From Gnetum montanum (Eukaryota; Streptophyta; Gnetopsida; Gnetales; Gnetaceae): a stretch of DNA of 64,000 bases. The stretch covers positions 45,932 to 109,931 of the forward strand of contig MNCI01034661.1 in the NCBI GenBank assembly GCA_015680685.1, given 5' to 3'. Positions 11,801 through 23,952 of the stretch are shown here, in pieces. Position numbers and translations under genes: made by a program. The notes below the pieces were generated by a model that saw nothing but the letters and a program-made list of their open reading frames with translations, ran no database searches and was not told the DNA's origin. The number at the start of each line of letters is the position of its first letter. Position 1 is the stretch's first letter.

Positions 11801-14800
11801 AAAATTAAGCATGGTTGTCCATTTGTTGAGGCATTGGTTCACTAGTTTGCATGAATTCATGGAAAGGTTTGACTTGTTGATGTTGACTAGCTGCTTTTTT
11901 CTTGGGCTCTCGAGTTTGTAAATTAAGATGATCCTAGAAGGAAAAGTTTCATGAATGATGTAAAGTCCTTCTCACAACATTTGGAACTTAGTTTGTTCAG
12001 ATTCGTGTATGGGGTTCTAGTAGAGAACCTTATCTCTAGGTTCACTTCATTTGAGGATAGGGCCACTAATCAATTTTCATTTAGCACATTAAGGTTGATC
12101 AATTGTTCTATTTATGCTAGACTTAGGTCATGATCTATGTAGCTCAGATTGAATAGGAAGTGTTGGTAGTTTCCCATACACAAGATTATAGGGAGAGTAT
12201 CCTATAGGGAGTTTCTATGTTGAGTGGTAGGCCTAGAGGGCCGTTGAGTTTTGTGCTCCAGTCTCTCCTATATTTACTAACAGTTCTTGTTAAGATCTTT
12301 GTAATCTCCCTATCAGTAACTTCTACTTGACCATTGGCTTGGAGGTGATAGGGTATTGTTAGTTTATGTTCAACCCTGAAGCATTACATAAGCTTGAAAA
12401 AATTAGCACCTATAAAATGGAGTCCATTGTCAAAAATTAGTGCCTGTGGAACCTCAAACCTATTTACAACATTTTGTTGTACAAACTGTGCAATAATGGA
12501 TGATGCACAGTCGATGACAGTTGTTGCTTTCATCCATTTTGCATAGTAATCAACGGCAATGATTATGTATATCTTTCCATTTTACATAAGTGTGATGGGA
12601 CCCATGAAGTTAATGCCCCATATGTTGAAGGGTTCCAGTGATTGAATCCATTGTTGAGGTTTCTCCATTCGTGCGATTATCCCACCATCTCATTGACAAT
12701 GTTCACAAGAGCAAATAAATTGGTGGATGTCCTTGAAGATGGTTGGCTAATAATACCCTACCATCAGGATCTTAATGACCATACATCTCCTAGCATAGTG
12801 GCCCCCACAAGGACCCTCATGAGCATCCTGTAGAATATGCAATTGATCAACATCAGGTACACATCAATGAACTAGGCCATTGGTGCACACCTTGTAAAGG
12901 TGTCTATTGATTTCCATGAAGCATTTGGCCTGATGAAGAAACTATTATTTTTTTCTTGTAGTCTAGATCTGGTGGCATCTCTTAAGTTAGAAGATAAGTG
13001 AGGATGCCATCATATCATTTTGGTTCTATGGACATTTGTTAATTTATTGCATCAAAAAAGAGAAGTTCATCAAGAAATTGGTCAAAGAGTGGACTTTCCT
13101 CCTCTTTTTTATCCCATCGTAACAAAGACAAATGATCAACAATCACATTATCAGTCACCTTTTGATATACCATTGTAAAATCAAACTCTTGCAAGATTAC
13201 TAGCCACTATATGATATAGGGACTCACCATTAGCTTGTTCATAAGGAAGTGAATGACACTATGATTAGTCTACACAAAAACTTTGTATCCAAGCACATAG
13301 TACCTGAACTTCTCTAGAGCATAAACCATGGTCATTAGGTCTTTCTCCATTGTGGTGTAATTTAGTTGTGCACCTATAATGCTTCGACTCGTGCAATGGA
13401 TGTAATTTGGATGTTTCTTGTCATCCAACTACATAAGCACAGCTCCCAAGGCATAATTTGATGCTAAAATTATTAGCACCTAATTGGTCTAGGCTTCCAC
13501 CCTATAACCAATTTGTTGCTAAAAAATGCTCAAGACCAAGTGATGAAATGTTGCAGGAGCATTACATAGATCAAAAGACATCTTTCGATATGCAAAAGTT
13601 CCCCAACGACTCATAAATGTTATTTTGGCCTAATCCTCTAGCACAATTTGGATTTGGTTATAGCCACTATAACCATCTAGGAAGCTATAAGAGTAATGCC
13701 CAAAAATAGTATCCAACACTTGATCCACAAACAACAATGGAAAGTGATCCTTTAATGTTGTCATATGTAACTATTGGAAGTTAATATAGGCTCATCACTT
13801 GTCACTTTTTTTGGCACAATCATAAGTGGACTAACCCACTCACTATCCATAATGGGATAGATAAACCCCATCTTAAGGAGTTGTTTGATTTCCTCTTTGA
13901 CGATCTGCTTCAATTTGGGGTTCAATTGTCATTATGGCTATCTCTTTGGCTTCACGGCTAGATCAATGTAGATACGATGCTAGCATATCCTAGGATCAAT
14001 CCTTGTGAGTTCAGGATATGACCAAGAATAGGCTGTTGACCATTTATTGACCACTTTCAACAACATCTATTTCTGTTCAAGACTAAGATTGACATTGATG
14101 ATTACCGGCTTGCCATTTTTCAAAAATGCATACCCCATGTTGGTAGGTAGAGTTTTGAACTCTAAGGGCTCTTGTTTAAAATTTTTAGACATTTCCAACT
14201 CTTCCCAATTGATATCATCATTTGCATCATCAAAGAGTTGTTAATGAACTTGCTCTAGTTCATTCATGCTTTTAATATAAGGACATGTTAGACTCTTAGT
14301 AAGTTCCATGCAAAGTGTGTTGCTTCCAAGATCAGTTGTCAGCCAGTAGGTGCCCTCCTATTTTGTCGTTGCTACATACAAATACCTTTGAACTTCAAAT
14401 TCCTCTACACACTATCTGCATGATTTAATGGATGTGCTTTTGAAAAATTAGAGTTTCTTCACATAGTTGCACTTGGTATCGTTGTACATGATGCATGGAA
14501 CCCTCTTCTTCTCAATCTTTCCAAATTCATTCTCCTTGGAAATTTCCAAGGATAGATCTTTGATGTCCATTTTCACATTCATAGTGCTTAACCATGTTTT
14601 TTCCATAATAATTGGAAAGTCTCCCTTACAGTTGTTAACCTTGATTACTAGAAAATTAACAAGATAGGATCACCCACAAATAGTGGTTACAATGTCCTCC
14701 ACAAGTCCCAAAGAAATAGTGATTGACTAGCTTGCTAATTCTAGATGGATATTTCTCTTCTTGAGAGGTGACAAGTTCCATGCTTTGTACATGTTATGGA

Positions 14801-14990
14801 AAATTAGATTGACATTGAAACCTAAATCAAGAAGAGCCTTGCATAGCTCATGTCCAATGATATGCAAGTGGATGAGAGGACTCTTAGGGTCAGACCTTTT
14901 CTTAGGAAGGTTGCCAACCTTGATCCAATCAAATACAATGTGGGTTAACATGATAATGCAAATCTTAGAAGGCCAACTACATTAGTTTAT
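11801..14990 (-). pseudogene. pol remnant of element B (protease, RT, RNase H, integrase)
   Basis: Protease lies near 14950-14730 with 'KALLDLGFNVNLI', where the catalytic DSG/DTG has become DLG. RT follows (about 13900-13480), then RNase H (about 13450-12950), the integrase finger (about 12850-12640) and the core (about 12620-12300), all on the minus strand. Homology to element E is clear along the whole length. Numerous stops and small indels make it inactive. On the plus strand many of the stops appear as CTA or TTA where intact copies have CTG or TTG, that is, Gln codons lost by C-to-T change. Confidence 0.82.
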
Positions 14991-17340
14991 GAGAAATTTG
15001 GAGGATTGTTGGGTTAGAAGAATGGATTTTTTCATGATCTAGGTTCTAAGCCACTCAGCTAGAAAGCCAGCTGTAAGTTGACAACCCTAGTAGCATTACA
15101 TTGTTGCGGCCAAGCTAGAAGCTCACCCTACATGGGTGGAGTAGGAGATAATTGGGTTGAGGGTGGAGGAGCATGTGCTAAAGGATTATAAGGGTGATAG
15201 GGATATGGGGTTTTCCCTCTAATAGATGGAGAATGGATTCTATGATACTTTGGAGGGTAGTAATGGTGCTAAAAAGAAGCATGACTAGAAGAGTCACATG
15301 AAGACATTGGTTGCTGATCATAGTACCCATATGGATCTAGCTTCCTGTAAGGATACTGTTGTCTTGGTGGTGGCATCCCCCATGATTGTGGATGTGCCCA
15401 TTATTGGTACTGCTGATACAGTTGTGGTGGAGCTTCACTTGGATAAGAAGCTTGTTGTTGTTGGTGGAACTACCTTGGATTTCCTTGAGAATAAGGTAAT
15501 CTTCTGGGTACTTGCCCTCTTGCTAGTTTAGGATTCAATGCGTACATCTTAGACTCCTGCAAGTGTGACATGATAGGATAACATCCCTTAGGATTTTTGT
15601 ATCGGTAGATGTCACACCCATCATCAACATCTAATTTTATCTCCACAACTTCTTTGACTATAGTAGCCTTGCCCTTACCCCTTTAGTAGGCACGTTTAGC
15701 TTCTTTCTGCCTCATGCAGTCATGATCACTATTTGCTCTCTTGATTTTTCTATGATTTTTAGAGTAGTTTAGAATTTTTCATCCAAAGAGTTCCATAATT
15801 TATCAACCTTGGTTGATATATCAGAAATAGATTTTTGTATTAGCAAGGTTCTTCACTATGCCACCTCATCAAGTGGTGACTCCTCCTCATTGTTGCAAAA
15901 TCGAACCTCCCTTTTTCTAATGGAAGGATCCCTATTATATTCCTCAGCACTTTCTCATTTCCTTAGCTCTCCTTCTTCTTTTGCTACCTACTCTATCAAC
16001 CTTTGGATCTGATTTTCTCTAAGTTTTGATAGTCTCCCTTGTACATAAACCCCAAGAGCTCTTCTCATTTCTAATTTGAGTCAATTGATGATATGACGAA
16101 CTTGTTCCCGCTAAGAATAACCATGGCTAGGGCATCGATGTATGAGAGAATAGTATTTGTCCATGGTGGCATCCAAGAGTTCATGTGTTCCTTACTTCCA
16201 TTCTTGGATCTACCTTCTCAAATTAGAAACTTTGGAGTATGTTTGATATTTATCATTGAATAGCTCTAGCATTGTACTTCACTTGCAGCTAGATTTTGGC
16301 TGCAAGGACAACTATCAACTTTTGGCTTCCTTGATGAGTGTCTTGGGAAATAGCTTTAATTTTTGTTAATCATTTTCAATATTCTATAAGGAATAGGCAT
16401 CTTGAAATGCTTGAAGATGTGTTTGTAGATTAGAGTTATATCTCCCCTCAAATTTAGGGATATTGTTCATGTCAAGTTGCATGATCCGACTATCTTTCAC
16501 ATGCTTGGTTGGAATTTTCACTACCTTTGAGATATTCAGCATACTCCAAGTTACTAGAAAAGGCTCATCATCATTATTATTTTTATGATGCCTATGATGT
16601 CCTCTACTACCTCTTCATTCATGGTAGGCTTGGGGATCATTATAATCCTGTTGTTCACCTTTATCACAGATGTCATTTCTATGGTGTTTGTTAGAACTAG
16701 AAGAGGAAGAAGAAGATGTAGATGAAGAGGGCAAAGAGGGAGGAGGGCTGCCACTAGCATGGTGTCTACCACCACCTCTATGCTTATCACTATCATCTTC
16801 ATTAGCTTTCTTATCATCTTGATGCTTACTCGAGCCCTTTCTTTGTCTTCTACTTTTTCTTGAACTTGGATTGTTGACAGTGAACTGCAAATTTAGGTTC
16901 ACACCCCCATCACCAATATAAAGGGGTGGAGAATCTTCATGTTGAAAACCCTTAAGGGGACGATCCTCATTGTCATTTTGGTTGAGCAGGAATAAAGGAT
17001 TGGTAAATGGTTTTCCCTTCATGGCCTCATGATGTTTCTCTTGGTGTCAATCTCTCCTACGTTGTGTTTCAGTGGGATGATAGTCTCGATAATCATGATT
17101 GTGCATAATGTACTCTTCTTGAAGATCTTAGATGTTCAACTTCCTAAGAGTTTAGACCAGCATACTAGGCATAGATCGATGGAGAGGCATTACAATGTTA
17201 CCCTCCATATCTTACCACCACAATTGTTCATCTTGATGTAGGATAAAGGTGAAGTCAAGCACATACTCATCTGGATGAGTATATGCCACTTTGCATTCTT
17301 AAGGAACTAGTGGTTTAGTATCATCGTGCTTGTAAGGAAA
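14991..17340 (-). pseudogene. gag of element B
   Basis: Minus-strand reading begins near 17340 with the block 'YTHPDEYV', then 'LHQDEQL' and 'EGNIV', which recur in E, F and G. A long disordered segment follows (17022-16615) with Lys/Arg, His and a run of Ser ('SSSTSSSSSSSSNKHH'). The retrotransposon gag core is near 16560-16000. A cysteine motif near 15610 and a Pro/Gln/Tyr-rich tail near 15540-15170 precede protease. Reading needs several frameshifts. Confidence 0.72.
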
Positions 17341-17478
17341 AGGAATATTATAATTATAATAAGTTATCAATGTGATTAAATTATTATATTTATTTTGAGA
17401 ATGATTTTGGCCTTAGGGTTTTTTCAATGATGTTAATGATTTTCATTATGCCTAGATAGTGCACATTTCAATAAAAAG

Positions 17479-17499
17479 AATTCCTGAAAATGACACTAA
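17479..17499 (-). other. Primer binding site of element B (tRNA-Asp type, decayed)
   Basis: Directly inside the 5' LTR the minus strand reads TTAGTGTCATTTTCAGGAAT. Better kept copies in this window (F: TTGGCGCCATTACTAGGGAC; G: TTGGTGCCATTGTCGGGGAC) identify it as a decayed form of the TGGCGCC site used by plant elements primed by tRNA-Asp. Confidence 0.6.
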
Positions 17500-18124
17500 T
17501 GATGAGTAGTGAATACCCTTATGCTCAACCATACGAATCACTAAGTGTCACTCACGATCTGATTGAATTTTGTGGATTCTGTGTCTTCTGGTACACTAGT
17601 CTCTATGAAGTGAACTTACCCTAATAGCCATTTGTTATCTTTCTAATTACACTTGCAATGTACAAAGGTATGGTTAAGTGTAATTGAGGCATATGATTTT
17701 TATTGTTTTTATGTTCTATGTTTTGGGTGCTTAAAATAAATGATGAAAGGAATGAAGTAATTTAATTACTAATTCAACCTAACTAACTAATGAATGTCTA
17801 ACTAATCCTAACATAAGCATTTGGTCCCACTTTCTGTACACATCCAAAACATGTATAATGCTTCTGGGTTACCAAATGTTAAGTGTTAATGGGATTACCA
17901 AGCATCATGCACATGCTCAAAGCGGTCATACTTATGTGCTTAATTAATAATTATTTAATCTAGCTTAATTTAGCTTAATTACTTAAAAGCATTAAATAAA
18001 ATTGCTAAAAACATCGAATGCATAAAGAAAATATTTAATCTAGCTAAAGTGCTGCAAGGTTTATCAGAAAGCTTGTCTTTATTGCTACACACACTATTGT
18101 GCTTAGGTATAATAGTGCTCAAAT
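17500..18124 (-). repeat. 5' LTR of element B, distal part
   Basis: Starts on the plus strand with TGATGAGTAGTGAAT and matches LTR 5828-6705 up to the words 'AATAGTGCTCAAA', where LTR D begins. The remaining part is found at 19314-19750, but about 200 bp before the break is repeated there. Confidence 0.8.
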
Positions 18125-19285
18125 TGTTGATGCATAAATTTTGGTTACACCAACACTTAGGGAAAAACTTGTTTGAGGAGACTACTACCTAGGGTGCCTC
18201 TTGCATGGGTACGGAAACCCAGGAATAGTCTTAGTTGGAGAGGGCTGCGTGGCCTTTTAAAAATAGTAAAAAAATGAAAATTTTAATTGGAATGAGTGTC
18301 TCGAATTCAAGAATACAAAAGGTAACCAAAATAAATTTTCCCTGCTTCCTAGCTACTATCATCGTTTGTCATTAGTTTGTTGTAGACGTTGCCACAACCA
18401 ACACTGCATAGAGTTGCTGAAGGAGGGAGGGAGAGAGAGAAGAGGCTAGATGAAGGGACCTATTGATGCATCTATAACACATAGATAGAACATGCCCCAT
18501 CGCTAGCATGAGAGAGGGAAATTTTTCCTTGTTTAGAGAACCCTGTCATGGATGCACTACCCACCAAAAATAGAACAAAACTGTAGAACTTGCACCTACA
18601 ACTACTGCTGTGAAAGAGAAAGGGAGAGAACAAGCCATCAAATCTCCCTATCATGTGTCGGTAGATGCGTTGCTGTCTCTAGTCCTACATCTACCATTGT
18701 CACAGGTCTATAGCAAAAATGAAAAAGAAAGCTATTACCTCTTGGCTTTTTGTTAAGATTGTTGACCATCATCCACACAGCTCTACCACTACCAACTATC
18801 ACCAGTCTATTGCTAAGAATAAAGAAATAGGACTGTAGAACCTACCTGCCATGCTTGCCATCCATGCGCATTAGCTACGCCACTATTGCCCCAAGAAAAA
18901 TAGGAGAAGAGCGAGAGAAAAAATTGCCATCCATGGGTTTCTTAGCCCTTGGAGACCCCCTTGCCCATCTATGTGCATCTCAATGGATAGAGACATAGCT
19001 GTTTGGGAAGAGAGTTTGATTTTTTAAGGAGACCCTTGCTCCCCCCTTGACGTCATCTTTGTTTTCTGCTTTATAGCTACTTGCTAGTGATGTTTCACCT
19101 CACTGCACTTTGGTCCACCTCCTTGCATGTCAGTTCACCTTCCTACATGTCGATCCACCTCCCTACATGTCAGTTCACCTTCCCACACATTGGTTCACCT
19201 TACTGCACGTTAACACTGCTTAGTAAAATGGTATATGATTTTACATGACAGTTTTGTTCATCATGGCCCCATGCGACAGCATGGG
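18125..19285 (+). repeat. LTR D copy (second LTR family), inserted in LTR B
   Basis: Begins TGTTGATGCATAAATTTTGG and shares this start, the block with 'GGGTACGGAAACCC' and the closing 'CATGGCCCCATGCGA' with the solo LTR at 30027-31132 (opposite strand). The expected end CATCAACA is lost: sequence diverges after about 19283. It contains GAGA-rich DNA near 18425-18445. No coding region of its own element is present, so it is a solo or truncated LTR. Confidence 0.72.
19092..19212 (+). repeat. 20-bp tandem repeat in LTR D
   Basis: Six consecutive units of about 20 bp, such as GTTCACCTTCCTACATGTCG and ATCCACCTCCCTACATGTCA. They occupy the position where the other LTR D copy carries a different, longer-period repeat. 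Confidence 0.85.
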
Positions 19286-19313
19286 TGAGGCTGGCTAGAA
19301 TACTTAATTAATC

Positions 19314-19750
19314 AAAGTGGTTGTACTTATGTGCTTAATTAATCATTATTTAATCTAGTTTAATTTAGCTTAATTACTTAAAAGCATTAAATAAAATTGC
19401 TAAAAACATTGAATGCATGAAGAAAATATTTAAGCTAGCCAAAGTGTTATAAGGTTTATTAGAAAGCTCATCTTTATTGCTACACACACTGCTATGCTTA
19501 GGTACAACAATGCTCAAATAAAGATCTATACATTCTTGACTCCTACTATGGGCACTTAGAAAAATATTTTAACTTCCAAACAACAAAACTACAAGAGCTC
19601 TACTACAACTATGAGAAGACCATGTCATAAACATGGTGGGTGAACATGTATTTATAGGTAAAAATAGATACTACGTTGATGGGTCCATGTCAATGCATCA
19701 AATCATGCATCGATGGGGCCTAGTCAACGCAACCAATTCATGATTCATTA
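19314..19750 (-). repeat. 5' LTR of element B, proximal part, with partial duplication
   Basis: Resumes LTR B sequence after LTR D, but starts about 200 bp earlier than the break: the stretch from 'AAAGTGGTTGTACTTATGTG' to 'AATGCTCAAAT' repeats 17920-18124. It ends at TCATTA (canonical TCATCA) at 19750. Confidence 0.75.
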
Positions 19751-19913
19751 ATCCCTGTGAGAAGAAGCCATGTTAGTTTTTTCTAAAAAATAGTGTGCTT
19801 GTGCTTATCTCCTTAATGATTTATCATTGAATGATCCTTACAATATTGTTGTATGATGTCACTATCTTTTCCCTACTTAGTGCACTTAACTAAGTCCCCA
19901 AAAATGACACCAA
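19751..19913 (-). other. Primer site, leader and first gag codons of a deleted element
   Basis: Minus strand next to LTR C reads TTGGTGTCATTTTTGGGGAC, the tRNA-Asp-type primer site. About 130 bp of leader follow, then ATGGCTTCTTCTCA, which resembles the gag start of element E (ATGTCTTCTTCTCA at 33513). The sequence then joins LTR B. Almost the whole interior is gone. Confidence 0.65.
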
Positions 19914-20791
19914 TGATGAATAATGAATAGTTCCTATGCCCAACCATAAGAATCACAAGCTTGCACTAGTGATTTGGTTGAATTCTGTGGACTTAGCTCC
20001 TAAGTATGCCTATAGACAAAGATTATGATTGAAAGAAATGTATGATTGTTATCTTCCTAACTCTCACTTGTGTAGGCTCTTAGGTATGGCTAAGTGGGAG
20101 CCAAGACATATGATATTTATTTATGTTTATATTTTTTATATGTGTTTAGACTAAGTGGTGGTGAAAAGATAAATGGTTTCTAATGAACTATTCTAACTAC
20201 TTAATAGTTCAGAGGCTAACTATCCTAGCATAAGTATCCATACCTTCTTATTGTACACATCCTAAACTCGTATAAATGCTACTAGGTTACCAAGTGATAA
20301 TTACTAGGCATACTAAATGACCACTACTGGGATTACCTTGTGTTAAACTGTATGCTTAAAGTGGTCGTTCTTATGTGTTCATTATTAAATGTATTAATTA
20401 TGTAAGACAAGTATATAAAGTGCATTAAGAACAAAGTTCAAGGAAGAAACATTAATCTATTCTAAGTGCTACAATGAATGTTAAGAATGTTGCCTTTATT
20501 ACCATTCACATAAATGTGTTTAGGTACATGATGCATGAATAAAGATTTGTATAATTACTTTAGTTCATATTGCGGGCCCTTAGAAAATATTCTAACTCAA
20601 GGGAAAGCAAATTGCAAGATTTTTTGCTACTCTACTGAGTTAATGTGTTATAAATGTGATGGGTACACACATTTATATAGGCTTGACTCTCATTTGTGTT
20701 GATGCATCTACATCGATGCATGTGTCCATGTGTTGACAAGGCTACATTGATAGGGTTGCGTTGATGCACACCTGTCAACTACATTTCATCA
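19914..20791 (-). repeat. LTR C, shared between two interiors
   Basis: 878 bp, plus-strand start TGATGAATAATG and end TTTCATCA. A primer site lies on its left and a polypurine tract (plus strand ATACCCCCATGAC, from 20791) on its right, so it is at once the 5' LTR of the deleted element at 19751-19913 and the 3' LTR of the ORF3 fragment at 21012-21483. A minus-strand TATA box TATATAAATG lies near 20670. Confidence 0.8.
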
Positions 20792-21011
20792 TACCCCCAT
20801 GACTAAGTGAAAACTCATCCTTGAGTGAACAAAAGTAGGATTGAGCTTCTTAAAAAATGGAAAAAGTATGAAATTATTGATTAACTGACTAACTAACTAA
20901 CTTTGAGTGTCGGACTATACATAATTAAAAATTGGTGTCCATGACAACAAAATTGGACACCCTTACAAAATGAAAGCAAGATTCCTTAGATTGCCGAAGA
21001 TGAGGAAAAAT

Positions 21012-21483
21012 TTAAACAATTCTAACAGATGAAGACTCTTGGGGCATTGAAAGTTCTTTGCTAGGCTTTGGTGCTCATAATAGTGGAGGTGGTTGAGGCT
21101 GTCTTGCTGCTACTTCTAGTAGAAGTTTGAAAGTATCCAACAATGCTTTCATTTTTTCTTCCTTGCTCCATGGATCATACATAGTCCACACGTCTTTGCC
21201 AATGTGGGCTAGTATAGGAATGTCCCACACACATGACATTGTTGGAAATATCTTCTTAGCATTGATGAACCATGCTATAAATTATTTTCATTCATTTTCA
21301 AACATCTTTAGAAGGTTCTTTAGCTCGTGGTAGTCATTAGGTTCTCAACAACTGATCGTTGATCACTGAATCAACTCCTAAGAACTTGAAGCTCTGCATT
21401 GGCTATCTTCAATTGCTATTTTATCTCTTTGTAATGCTTGAATTTTTCCTTGTATAAAAGGTATGAATTTTGCCTTGTATAAG
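21012..21483 (-). pseudogene. C-terminal part of ORF3 (element C)
   Basis: Minus-strand sequence matches the last part of ORF3 in B and F, including a helical 'EEKMKALLDTF'-like segment, a Pro-rich tail and the stop after Arg-Ile-Val at 21012-21014. It is cut at about 21483 by the repeat flanking the nuclease relic. Confidence 0.65.
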
Positions 21484-21793
21484 AGCCTAATCATGATGGT
21501 AGTGTTGAATTGTCTCTAAGGGATAAATGCCAAAGGAAGAAAATCATAGGAAGCACTCTCAAAGCATGATCTAGATACTTTAATCCACATCAATAAAGCA
21601 TTCTTTCCTCTTTTCTTTTGCACTTTTCTTTTTATTTTCTTTACGCATAATGTCAAATGTTACATATATTTGACATTTGGTATATTATCCTTTTATGCAT
21701 AATGTCTAATATAATGTATATTTGATGTTTGCCATGACATCCGAAGATAAGATGTCACACATATATTTAGTCATATTCTCAATCTGTAACTCC
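21484..21793 (+). repeat. Direct repeat left of the nuclease relic (possible 5'-truncated LTR)
   Basis: About 310 bp matching 23643-23952, from 'GCCTAA' to 'AACTCC'. Shared landmarks are TGTTGGATTGCCTCTAAGGG-like start, 'ATCAATAAAGCATTCTTTCC' (a polyadenylation signal typical of an LTR R region) and 'GACATCC...GATGTCACA'. The left border is cut into ORF3 of element C. Confidence 0.7.
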
Positions 21794-21797
21794 AAGA

Positions 21798-22917
21798 ATG
21801 AGAATGAAAGTTGCAACACACGATCTGATTGCTAGATCCCTAACGAGTGAGAAGCAACATCTGTTATGTTCATCATGGGCCTTGAACAAGCATGAGTATC
21901 GATACCCTTACATCTTAGCAGAGTTACAAGATTTGGATGTTGATATTTTATGTTTACAAGAAGTCTTGACATGGGAATTTCTATATCAATTCCAACCAGA
22001 CTTGAAAAAGATGGGATACAGAGGTATTTATAAGCAAACAGGTTCTTGTGGAAGTTCTTCTTTTGAGCCATATAGATTAGCCTATTGCAAAAATCACAAC
22101 ATGGATGGTTGTGTAACCTTTTATAAAGAAGTTAAGTTTGAATTAGTACAAAGATTTGAATGGAGTTTAAAAAATATGATTTTTGAAATTCTAGAACTTC
22201 AAGTGATGGAAAAGAAAGAATGATTAAGACTTCAGAAAAATAACATAGCCTTGGCATTGATACTAAAAATCCATCTATCAGGAATATGTGTATGTGTAGT
22301 CAACACACATTTAATTACTAAATCAACATGTTCAGATGTTAGATTGTGTCAAGAAGCATACTTGATTAAGAAAATAGAAGAAAGTTTAAAGAATAAGCTA
22401 TTCCTAAAACATACCGATCTAGTGCCAATTGTTCTTTGTGGAGACTTCAATGCAAAAGTTGGAAGTAGTGTTTATCAATTCTTAAAATATGGATGTGTAA
22501 AAGAATCCTTGGTAGATGAACCTAATTTAAAGAAGATATTCCCATCAATTAAACATACAATTTTATTAGCTAGTGCATATTATACTTACTTTAAATCTTC
22601 AATAGATAAATCAGATTTTATAATTCATGAATAGATGATGTTGATGGATAGTATTCATCAAGAATCATAGTTGAATAATTACTTTACCATGATTAATTAG
22701 GATGGATCAACAAAATTCTTCATTGACACCCTAGATTATATTTGGTACAATTTCTAATTCTTCCAAGTTACGAAGTTACTAAAGTTGATTTCTAAAGAAG
22801 AAGTGGAGAAGAATCAAGATCAAGTCCTTCCATCCCAAACAAGACCATCTAATCATATACCACTTATGGCAAACTCACAATTACTTCCATCAATTCATAA
22901 AATTTATCAAGATTAGG
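21798..22917 (+). pseudogene. Intronless CCR4/Angel-type exonuclease relic
   Basis: One frame of about 373 codons covers the endonuclease/exonuclease/phosphatase fold of CCR4, Angel and nocturnin proteins, which remove poly(A) or related phosphates. Visible motifs in order: 'RYPYILAELQDLDVDILCLQEV' region (with the catalytic Glu), 'DGCVTFYK', 'VCVVNTHL', 'LCGDFNAKVGSSVYQFLKYG' (catalytic Asp and Asn), 'IDTLDYIWY' and 'PSNHIPLMA' (family SDH, here SNH). The frame is kept throughout, but stops occur at 22221, 22632 and a few places after. No introns are seen, so it came through RNA: either a processed pseudogene or a gene piece carried by the surrounding repeat element. It begins 5 bp after the left direct repeat, at the start of the nuclease domain, so any N-terminal region is missing. 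Confidence 0.82.
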
Positions 22918-23348
22918 AAGTATCTCATCCTTACTTTTATTTATAATCTTATTAATTTTATTTATTATTTAATTTATATTTTAATTAAAAAATTAAAATA
23001 TCTAAGGTAATGGAAGTTAGGAATAAAGAATTTGCCCTACCCTTACTTGGATAACTAGATATGAGTTGCACCTTATGTGATCCTCATTAGGATTGGTGAT
23101 TGGTACATCTTTAATTCATCCCTTGTCATTAGCTTAGAAAATGAGGTAAGTATTAATAAAATAATATTTAATACTTATATATATTCTTCTCACATATATT
23201 TTGTTTGTAGAATAAGCAAGAAACAACTTCAAGTTCAAAGGAGAAATCAAATTATTGGAGCATAGGATCATAATAGAAGCACTGGAGCTAGAAAACATTA
23301 GTGAACGTGGACTTATTTGAGGACGAATGAAACCTAAGTTGGGTAGAT
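22918..23348 (+). other. DNA between the nuclease relic and the right repeat
   Basis: AT-rich, no gene. The final bases before 23349 include GAGGACGAATGAAACC and AAGTTGGGTAGAT, which resemble the end of pol and polypurine tract of Tekay-like Ty3/gypsy elements. Confidence 0.5.
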
Positions 23349-23952
23349 TGTAATGTCCCCATTCCCAAATGATGTTGTTGTATAATGAAGATGGTGCCTC
23401 TTTATAACAAGTGTTATTGTTATTATAACAAGACCCAAAAGGCATGTAATTGAGACTCGAAAGGATGCATTATAATAATAGACATTTCTCTCAAGGTAAC
23501 CTTTGGAGGTTTGACCTAAGGCATTTATACCCAAGCTTAGAGGTTGTGCTGGCATGGAGTGGTGGAGCTAGTAATAGGCAAGTCATAGGTGCTAGGTGAA
23601 GTGGGATAGGAAGTGGACTAACCATCCCTTCTCACTAGTGATATGCCTAACTATGGTGGTAGTGTTGGATTGCCTCTAAGGGATAGAAACTGAAGGAAGA
23701 AAACCCCAAGGAACACTCTCAAAGCATGATCCAAATACTCTACTCCACATCAATAAAGCATTCTTTCCTCTTTTCTTTTGCATTTTTCCTATTATTTCCT
23801 TTACACATAATGTTGAATGTTACATACATTCGACGTTTGGTATATTGTCTTCTTACGGATAATGTCTAATATAACATATATTTGATATTTTCCATGACAT
23901 CCAGGGACAGGATGTCACATATATATTAGTCATCTTCTCAATCTACAACTCC
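23349..23952 (+). repeat. Probable 3' LTR right of the nuclease relic
   Basis: Begins TGTAATGTCCCCATTCCC directly after a purine tract, a start common in plant chromovirus LTRs. Its second half (23643-23952) is the partner of repeat 21484-21793. It ends near CAATCTACA (23947); both copies go on with ACTCC, which blurs the exact end. No matching primer site follows the left copy. Confidence 0.6.

Larger units (their letters stand above)
5828..19750 (-). mobile_element. Element B: complete but decayed giant Ty3/gypsy element
   Basis: Minus-strand order from right to left: 5' LTR (17500-19750, interrupted), primer site, gag, protease, RT, RNase H, integrase, non-coding stretch with promoter-like module, ORF3, polypurine tract, LTR 6705-5828. 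All parts match elements E and F. Both LTRs touch further element sequence on their outer sides, so B is one unit of a tandem chain rather than a free insertion, and I found no target-site duplication. Confidence 0.82.

Noticed and set aside
19092-19212. Regular short repeats that might recall a CRISPR array
   Set aside because: Repeats are contiguous without spacers and lie in a plant LTR.
21798-22634. Nuclease ORFs as an active CCR4-type gene
   Set aside because: Several in-frame stops, missing N-terminus and SDH changed to SNH.
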